Shown piece after piece: positions 7,315 through 11,427 of a DNA stretch of 11,427 nt. The stretch covers positions 1 to 11,427 of the forward strand of contig JAGCRI010000031.1 in the NCBI GenBank assembly GCA_017964755.1. Reading direction: 5' to 3'. Origin of the DNA: Bacteroidales bacterium (lineage in GTDB: Bacteria > Bacteroidota > Bacteroidia > Bacteroidales > WCHB1-69). Made by a program: the position numbers and the translations under genes. Within the stretch, counting starts at the first letter, position 1. Each line of letters opens with the position of its first letter. The notes below the pieces were generated by a model. It did not search any database. It had not been told where the DNA came from and worked only from the letters and a program-made list of their open reading frames with translations.

Positions 7315-7944
7315 CTACTTCTCTATCTCTGTTTCTTCCCTTTCAACCCTGAATCCGATTCTTCTGCGGGAGTTCGCCTCGTCACGTTCCGTCTTTTCGG
7401 CATGAAGTTCCGCCAGTGAGTCTTGAATTAGGTCTATCTGTAAGGCAGTAGCCTCGTTGATGTCATTTTGGTCGCGGAGGATGTCGTCCACATAGTGGTT
7501 AAGGTTGTCCATGCGCCGCGACAACTGTTCCACCCGCAAGTTAGTCGCCGACAGTTCCGACAATGCCTGCCGCATCAGCACAAACGCCCGCATGATATTG
7601 ATATTCATTTGGATAGCTATTTCTGATGTGATCACCGTACTTAACATAGCAATGCCCTGCTCGGTAAAAGCAAAAGTAGTATAGCGATTCCCTCCCCGCT
7701 TGTTTGAGGTGCCAAAATGGCACCTCAAAGCATCGTTTTCTTGGTGTGACAATTCAAACATAAAATCCTCAGGGAAACGGCTAAGATTCCTTTTCACTTG
7801 ACGTTTAAGTTGTTTGGTTTCTACGTGATAGAGTTCGGCGAGGTCTCTGTCAAGCATCACCTTTCTTCCTCTTATTTCGTATATGCGGTTGCGGATAGTC
7901 TCAATAACATTCCCCATAGGATTCAATGCGGTTTCTTCTTCCAT
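7315..7944 (-). CDS. ORF6N domain protein, short form (paralogue B)
   Basis: A 209-residue paralogue of the protein encoded at 6367-7005. Its first 43 residues differ from A only at positions 9 and 19, and the coiled-coil half (from about 114 to 200) is almost the same. The ORF6N core between (about 44-112) differs: KQLKRQVKRNLSRFPEDFMF, ALRCHFGTSNKRGGNR and AFTEQGIAML replace the A versions. At the DNA level the last 260 or so bases of the two genes show only about 14 mismatches by eye. The promoter and leader upstream are also shared. Most likely both bind DNA through ORF6N and multimerise through the coiled coil, with target choice set by the divergent core; this is inference from the domain layout. 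Confidence 0.88.
   Translation of the reverse strand: MEEETALNPMGNVIETIRNRIYEIRGRKVMLDRDLAELYHVETKQLKRQVKRNLSRFPEDFMFELSHQENDALRCHFGTSNKRGGNRYTTFAFTEQGIAMLSTVITSEIAIQMNINIMRAFVLMRQALSELSATNLRVEQLSRRMDNLNHYVDDILRDQNDINEATALQIDLIQDSLAELHAEKTERDEANSRRRIGFRVEREETEIEK
7703..7729. repeat. Perfect intragenic inverted repeat in ORF6N paralogue B
   Basis: Arms TTTGAGGTGCCA (7703-7714) and TGGCACCTCAAA (7718-7729) are perfect 12 bp inverted repeats around AAA. On the coding strand the site encodes A-L-R-C-H-F-G-T-S, the same ORF6N position as the inverted repeats at 6762-6786 and 10128-10152. Confidence 0.85.
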
Positions 7945-7959
7945 GAAATTTTATCTTTA

Positions 7960-8169
7960 TACCTCCACAAAGTTATACTATTCAAAATTCAAAAACAAGG
8001 CATTTGAATAATTATTTTATTGAAAATCAACATGATAAAATATGCGTTTTTTTGCGAAAAAATGGTCGTTTTCTCTTGATGAAAACAAAAACGGAGCGAA
8101 ATGTGTATTTTTTTGCGGGTTGTTTTTCTTATGGGAATGGCATGATTTTCGGAGAAATTTTACGATTCT
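7960..8169 (-). repeat. Cassette leader repeat, copy 2
   Basis: It matches copy 1 closely next to the gene (ACCTCCACAAAGTTATACTA, then TTCAAAATTCAAAAACAAGG) and copy 3 further out (CAATTATTTTATTG-like block, AATATGC, AAAAAATGGTC). The TTTTCGGAGAAATTTT block at about 8146-8161 parallels the same block in copies 1 and 3. The short frames at 8004-8243 and 8042-8266 have no homology I recognise and I read the stretch as non-coding. Confidence 0.65.
7968..7999 (-). promoter_or_regulatory. Promoter of ORF6N paralogue B
   Basis: Minus-strand CTTG (7999-7996), 20 bases, then TAACTTTG (7975-7968). It is identical in boxes and spacing to the promoter of paralogue A, with only single-base differences between them. 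Confidence 0.75.
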
Positions 8170-8390
8170 CCCCGCACACCTACGGCGTGCGAAATTTCCC
8201 GAATGCGCAAATTGCTTCCTACTACAGAGCCCTGCACACCTGACGGCGTGCTGGCTAATTTATTGAGATACATACAGATAACATTGCGACAACAGCCAGC
8301 AGCCCGTTAGGGCTGCGCGGCTCGGTAGCACGGAACAAATGCGGAAACCGCTATTGCGCAGGCTGTTAGGCCTGCGGGGAAAACAAAAAT
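8170..8390. repeat. Extragenic palindromic repeat, copy 2 (full length)
   Basis: A string of stem-loops between ORF6N paralogue B and RhuM. CGCACACC/GGCGTGCG lies at 8173-8191 with one mismatch. GCACACC/GGCGTGC at 8234-8251 is enclosed by AGCC/GGCT. GCAGCCC/GGGCTGC at 8299-8316 is perfect, with a GTTA loop. GCGG/CCGC lies at 8341-8351, and CGCAGGC/GCCTGCG at 8357-8376 is perfect. The block CTCGGTAGCACGGAACAAAT between the last stems is almost invariant in copies 2-4. No stem is followed by a T run on the minus strand, so these are not standard terminators. Confidence 0.75.
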
Positions 8391-8397
8391 CTTTGCG

Positions 8398-9297
8398 CTA
8401 TGGTTCCAACCATTCAAAAGGAATATCCATTTGGGAAAACGCAAACAATTTCTTGCCCAAATCTTTCAAGGAGGCACCAATGTGGTAAACGGAATCGTCG
8501 ATGATAAGGAATCTGTCGTGGAAGCGGGGACTTTCCACAACTGCTACCGGAGCATATTGGCGGTTGAATTTTTCAATATCCAACTGTAGAGCCTCTGACA
8601 CTTTTCGGGTTATGATACGTACCGAAACGCCTTCTGACCGTTTCGACAACAACATGAGCACAGCGCTGTCCACATAATTGTCAATCAGTGTGATGGATTT
8701 TTTAGCAGACTGTATCAGGTTGGATGCGAATGCGTAGGCATCGAAGATTTGTCCGTCGAAAAAGATGCCCTGCACGGGTGGAAGGGCGGTGCGGACGAAA
8801 AAGTCAATCTTTTCCTGATGTTCCTGTAATAGGTTTTCGTGTTGTAAAAGCGGCCTATCCATACGATTCTCCAATGCGACAAGTTGTTGGTTTAAAGTAT
8901 AACCTTTAAACAAGTGCTCTTTCAATACAGAGGTCGCCCAGCGGCGGAAGTGTGTGGCATTTGCACTATTGACACGATAACCGACAGAAATAATCATATC
9001 CAAATTGTAGAAATCAATCCAGCGGCTTACCTCCCTATCACCCTCTTTCCGAACTACTCTAATTTTTTGAGTAGTTGCCGCCGGGATGAGCTCTTGTGAT
9101 TTGTAAATGCCTTGTATATGGTAAGTTATGTTATTTTCTTTCACACCAAACAGAAGTGCCATTTGATTTTGGGTTAACCAAACAGTTTCATTTTCCAATG
9201 TGACTTCCAGAGAAAGTTTTTCGTCAGGCTGGTACAAGACGATTTCACCTTTGTTTTTTTGAGTCGGTATCAGTCCTGTTTTTTCTTGTTTCTTCAT
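8398..9297 (-). CDS. RhuM family protein with PLD-like C-terminal domain
   Basis: A 299-residue protein. The N-terminal part (about 20-125) is a RhuM-type (Virulence_RhuM) domain with a helix-turn-helix-like start (VWLTQNQMALLFGVKENNIT, 39-58), the YNLDMIISVGYRVNS signature (97-111) and HFRRWATSVLKEH. A coiled linker follows (about 130-165). The tail (about 178-285) resembles a phospholipase-D/HKD nuclease half: HDRFLIID (260-267), six residues, then GASLKD (274-279), i.e. HxRx4Dx6GxS with Arg for the usual Lys. One HKD copy per chain would need a dimer to make an active site. RhuM proteins are common in mobile islands and beside restriction-modification genes; the exact role is unknown. It has the same promoter and leader as the ORF6N genes. 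Confidence 0.88.
   Translation of the reverse strand: MKKQEKTGLIPTQKNKGEIVLYQPDEKLSLEVTLENETVWLTQNQMALLFGVKENNITYHIQGIYKSQELIPAATTQKIRVVRKEGDREVSRWIDFYNLDMIISVGYRVNSANATHFRRWATSVLKEHLFKGYTLNQQLVALENRMDRPLLQHENLLQEHQEKIDFFVRTALPPVQGIFFDGQIFDAYAFASNLIQSAKKSITLIDNYVDSAVLMLLSKRSEGVSVRIITRKVSEALQLDIEKFNRQYAPVAVVESPRFHDRFLIIDDSVYHIGASLKDLGKKLFAFSQMDIPFEWLEP
9052..9076. repeat. Inverted repeat inside the RhuM gene
   Basis: AACTACTC (9052-9059) and GAGTAGTT (9069-9076) are perfect 8 bp arms around a 9-base A/T loop. The site encodes the T-T-Q-K-I-R-V-V stretch shortly before the YNLD signature, a place comparable to that of the inverted repeats in the ORF6N genes (just before YAFTEQG). With only one complete RhuM copy here, chance cannot be excluded. 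Confidence 0.5.
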
Positions 9298-9308
9298 CTT
9301 TCTATAAT

Positions 9309-9545
9309 TTGGACTACAAAGTTATAATATTCAAAATTCAAAAACAAGGCATTCAAACAATTATTTTATTGAAAATCAATATAATAAAATATGCAGTTTT
9401 GTCTCAAAAAATGGTCAAAAATACAGACAAAAAAAACAAACAGTCAAAAAAGCGCATTTTTTTAATTGTGCCAGATTTTGGCATTGTAAAATAATTTCAG
9501 AGAAATTTGGAAAATTTTTGGTGATTTTTAGCATAATGACATTAC
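9309..9545 (-). repeat. Cassette leader repeat, copy 3
   Basis: The stretch upstream of RhuM shares with copies 1 and 2 the promoter block, TTCAAAATTCAAAAACAAGG, ATTGAAAATCAA, ATCAAAAAATGG-like and GAGAAATTTGGAAAATTTTT blocks. A small hairpin (TGCCA/TGGCA at 9469-9473 and 9479-9483) sits where copy 1 has its CTATGCT/AGCATAG hairpin, with a different stem sequence. No coding sequence is recognised. Confidence 0.7.
9317..9348 (-). promoter_or_regulatory. Promoter of the RhuM gene
   Basis: Minus-strand CTTG (9348-9345), 20 bases, then TAACTTTG (9324-9317). This is the third occurrence of the same promoter, although the coding sequence it drives belongs to a different family. Confidence 0.75.
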
Positions 9546-9800
9546 CCGCGAATTGTGCGGATTACACGAACGGATTTCCCGCGCACCTAACGGCATGCGT
9601 GATTACCTTTCCCGCAATTCTCAGCCTACAGATCCATGCATGCCTGCGGTGTGCAGGCTAACAGATTGAAATACAACCAGATAATTTTGACCGCAACGTA
9701 AAATATTATGGTAACAGCCCGCAGTCCGTTAGGACTGCATAGCTCGGTAGCACGGAACAAATGCGGAGACCGCTATTGCGCAGGCTGTAGGTTTGCGGGG
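9546..9800. repeat. Extragenic palindromic repeat, copy 3 (full length)
   Basis: The hairpin order is the same as in copy 2. The GCAGTCC/GGACTGC stem (9721-9738) carries a T-A pair where copy 2 has C-G, a compensatory change. The next-to-last stem is CGCAGGC/GTTTGCG (about 9779-9797), held by two G-T wobbles. The upstream hairpin reads GCCTGC/GCAGGC (about 9642-9658). The CTCGGTAGCACGGAACAAAT block is conserved. From 9801 to the -7 element at 9894 I see only unassigned AT-rich sequence. Confidence 0.75.
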
Positions 9801-9893
9801 AAAACAGAATGTCCGCAAATAGAGCGGAGGGGCATTGCTATGTTTTTATCGTATAATTAATTAAATGAATTTTAAATATTTAAACAAATTTTA

Positions 9894-9901
9894 TATCTTT
9901 G
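9894..9901 (+). promoter_or_regulatory. -7 element of the + strand ORF6N gene
   Basis: TATCTTTG matches TAnnTTTG and lies 19 bases before the ATG at 9921. The region upstream is AT-rich and has no clear TTG box. It is unrelated to the promoter shared by the minus-strand genes. Confidence 0.6.
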
Positions 9902-9920
9902 CAAAACTAAATCAACTGCA

Positions 9921-10889
9921 ATGAAAGAACAAGGTAAACTAGTTTTAACAGAAGTAAATTTGATTCATAAAATTCACATAATCAGGGGAGTGCAAGTGAT
10001 GCTGGACTTTGATTTGGCTGCCATCTATGGATATACAACCAAAAATTTCAATCGACAGGTGAAAAATAACATTGATAGATTTGACGAAGAGATGCGCTTC
10101 CAACTCACTGATACAGAATTTGAAAACTTGAGGTGCAATTTTTGCACCTCAAATTGGGGGGGAACAAGGTATCTCCCATACGCGTTTACTGAGGAGGGCA
10201 TTTATATGCTTATGACGGTATTAAAAGGTGAACTCGCTATTAAACAAAGCAAGAGGCTGATTAAACTTTTCAAACGGATGAAAGACTTTTTCATTCAATT
10301 GCAGAACGTGTTACCCCCTTCTGAGATAAGAGTGCTTGCGCTTCAAACCCAAAATAACACAGAAGATATTCGCGAAATAAAGCAACAAATGGTGACTCAT
10401 GACGAGCTTTCTGTTGTTATTAAGGATTTCACAGATCCTACTATCAAGAAAGATTATCTGTTCTATAACGGTCAGACCGTTGAGGCCGACATCGCCTATT
10501 CTGAAATATATTCCTACGCAAAGAAAACAATCCATATCATCGACAACTACATCAGTTTGAAGACATTGGTCTTGCTTAAATCGGTGCCAGCAAGTGTGAA
10601 GATCACCATTTTCAGCGACAACGTAAACCATGGACTGCATCAGACTGAGTTGGCTGATTTTCAAAGCGAATATCCGAATGTTGACGTTGAAGTGAAATCA
10701 TCGGGCGGCATCTATCACGACCGTTACATCTTCATTGACCACGCCACACCGAATGAGATGATTTTCCATTGCGGAGGCTCCTCCAAGGATGGTGGCAAAC
10801 GGTTGTCCTCAATCAGCAGGGTGGAGGACACGGCACTATATCAAAACATTGTCGGCAGTTTGAAGGGGAATCCTGTGTCGCAGTTGTGA
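9921..10889 (+). CDS. ORF6N domain protein with PLD-like C-terminal domain
   Basis: A 322-residue protein. The N-terminal ORF6N domain (about 12-105) shows IRGVQVMLDFDLAAIYGY, FNRQVKNNIDRF, NLRCNFCTSNWGGTRYLPYAFTEEG. A helical linker spans about 120-170. The tail (about 175-300) matches in layout the tail of the RhuM protein: HIIDNYIS, a strand VKITIFSD, then HDRYIFID (266-273) and GGSSKDGGKR (285-294), a degenerate HKD/PLD-like motif with Arg for Lys. It is the only complete gene of the island on the + strand, has its own promoter, and lies between palindromic repeats 3 and 4. DNA binding plus a nuclease-like or nucleic-acid-binding tail is a reasonable inference; catalytic activity is uncertain given the altered motif. 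Confidence 0.9.
   Translation: MKEQGKLVLTEVNLIHKIHIIRGVQVMLDFDLAAIYGYTTKNFNRQVKNNIDRFDEEMRFQLTDTEFENLRCNFCTSNWGGTRYLPYAFTEEGIYMLMTVLKGELAIKQSKRLIKLFKRMKDFFIQLQNVLPPSEIRVLALQTQNNTEDIREIKQQMVTHDELSVVIKDFTDPTIKKDYLFYNGQTVEADIAYSEIYSYAKKTIHIIDNYISLKTLVLLKSVPASVKITIFSDNVNHGLHQTELADFQSEYPNVDVEVKSSGGIYHDRYIFIDHATPNEMIFHCGGSSKDGGKRLSSISRVEDTALYQNIVGSLKGNPVSQL
10128..10152. repeat. Perfect intragenic inverted repeat in ORF6N-PLD gene
   Basis: TTGAGGTGCAA (10128-10138) and TTGCACCTCAA (10142-10152) are perfect 11 bp arms around TTT. It encodes L-R-C-N-F-C-T-S. Compared with paralogue B, the innermost pairs differ on both arms (C to A in one, G to T in the other), and the second Cys replaces the family Gly, so pairing is kept while the protein changes. 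Confidence 0.85.
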
Positions 10890-11067
10890 ACTGCGGGGCT
10901 TCGTAGTAGTGTACCCACGCGTAAATATTAATGAATGACTTAAATTGCTCCGAGTAGGAACAGATGTGCTGGTGGAGAATCGGAATTTTATTCAAAAAAC
11001 ACAATAAATTCCGATTGTGTATGTCCCCCAAAAACATATTTCCATATTCTTTTGTCTGTCGAAGGTG
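10890..11067. other. Gene-free stretch after the + strand ORF6N gene, with an inverted repeat
   Basis: No gene is recognised here. The only clear structure is a perfect 11 bp inverted repeat, AATCGGAATTT (10978-10988) and AAATTCCGATT (11006-11016), around a 17-base loop. It has no T run on either side, so it is not a typical terminator; it could be a remnant of an element end or an mRNA 3' stem. Confidence 0.5.
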
Positions 11068-11321
11068 CCCGCGAATTGCGCGGATTACGCGAACGGAATC
11101 CCCGCAACCCTGACGGCGTGCGAATTTTCCGAACGCGCATATTGCTTCCTACAGAGCCATGCACACCTACGGCGTGCTGGCTAACATATTTAAACACAAC
11201 CAAATAATATTGCGCCATCGCCCGCAGCCCTTTAGGGCCGCAAAGCTCGGTAGCCCGGAACAAATGCGGAAACCGCTATTGCGCAGGCTGTAGGCCTGCG
11301 GGGAAAACAAAAATCTTTGCG
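11068..11321. repeat. Extragenic palindromic repeat, copy 4 (full length)
   Basis: It starts CCCGCGAATTGCGCGG as in copies 1 and 3, then follows copy 2 closely: the GCACACC/GGCGTGC hairpin within AGCC/GGCT (about 11156-11182), the GCAGCCC/GGGCCGC stem with one mismatch (about 11224-11241), GCGG/CCGC, and a perfect CGCAGGC/GCCTGCG (about 11282-11300). The sequence after the last stem is the same as after copy 2 and leads directly into the stop codon of a RhuM gene in both places. Confidence 0.75.
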
Positions 11322-11427
11322 CTACGGTTCCAACCATTCAACAGGAATATCCATTTGGGAAAACGCAAACAATTTCTTGCCCAAATCTTTCAAGGAGGCA
11401 CCAATGTGGTAAACGGAATCGTCGATG
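11322..11427 (-). CDS. RhuM/PLD-like protein, 3' end only (second copy)
   Basis: The last 34 codons of a minus-strand gene that runs off the window. The encoded end reads IDDSVYHIGASLKDLGKK, then LFAFSQMD and IPVEWLEP, the same as the RhuM protein at 8398-9297 except for Val instead of Phe. At the DNA level only two bases differ over the shared 106 bases. It keeps the GASLKD half of the HKD-like motif. It is followed by palindromic repeat 4, just as the first RhuM gene is followed by copy 2. Whether its N-terminal domain is also RhuM cannot be told, since ORF6N proteins here carry a similar tail. Confidence 0.85.
   Translation of the reverse strand, partial: IDDSVYHIGASLKDLGKKLFAFSQMDIPVEWLEP

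Noticed and set aside
8004..8266. Two overlapping + strand reading frames of 79 and 74 codons in the leader and palindrome 2
   Set aside because: They translate leader and palindromic repeat DNA, lack recognisable homology, and the other repeat copies do not keep the frames.
8357..8376. GTTAGGC in the last hairpin of repeat 2, resembling an integron attC core site (GTTRRRY)
   Set aside because: Copies 3 and 4 lack it at the same place, there is no matching RYYYAAC partner at the right distance, and no integron integrase is in the window.
8357..8397. Palindromic repeat hairpins as intrinsic terminators of the RhuM genes
   Set aside because: On the minus strand the CGCAGGC/GCCTGCG stem is followed by CAATAGCGG rather than a T run.
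10988..11263. Minus-strand reading frame of 91 codons across repeat 4
   Set aside because: It is a translation of the palindromic repeat with biased composition, has no promoter or family, and is not kept in the other copies.
7006..11321. CRISPR array or insertion sequence as explanation for the repeats
   Set aside because: The repeats are four long, widely spaced, imperfect copies with genes between them, not short regular repeats with spacers; no transposase or cas gene is present.

Overview
The window looks like a chromosomal piece of a Bacteroidales (Bacteroidota) genome. This rests on four signs. Promoter -7 elements match TAnnTTTG rather than TATAAT. Start codons lack Shine-Dalgarno sequences at usual spacing. 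The housekeeping genes (paired rhomboid proteases, TrmD, a double-domain UspA protein, a secreted C69 peptidase) are of familiar Bacteroidota type. ORF6N and RhuM proteins with a PLD-like tail are also typical of that phylum. No species assignment is possible from sequence alone.

Left part (1-6374), ordinary chromosomal genes, all on the + strand: the end of a cysteine-rich protein of unknown function; an intrinsic terminator; a compact run of two rhomboid intramembrane proteases (TGATG overlap), an O-methyltransferase and trmD, probably one operon driven from a -7 element at 456-463; then a tandem universal stress protein and a secreted C69 family peptidase ending at a terminator near 6345-6374.

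Right part (6367-11427), a repetitive accessory island: five genes of the KilA-N/ORF6N/RhuM class of DNA-binding proteins. Four lie on the minus strand: two short ORF6N paralogues, one RhuM with a PLD-like tail, and the 3' end of a second RhuM cut by the window edge. One ORF6N with a PLD-like tail lies on the + strand. The three complete minus-strand genes each sit behind the same promoter (TTG-N20-TAACTTTG), the same AT-rich leader and, further upstream, a structured palindromic repeat. A fourth palindromic repeat lies directly downstream of the fifth gene. The island reads as a tandem array of cassettes (palindromic repeat, leader, promoter, gene) with an opposite-facing gene set into it.

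The main points of interest are all in this island. The two ORF6N paralogues share almost identical ends around a divergent core. The same degenerate HKD (PLD-like) tail is joined to two different N-terminal DNA-binding domains. All three ORF6N genes carry an 11-12 bp inverted repeat at the same place inside the coding sequence, with paired changes that keep the stem. The extragenic palindromes also show at least one compensatory base-pair change. Together these suggest a family that diversifies by duplication and recombination, with DNA or RNA structure under selection. Its biological role is not shown by the sequence.
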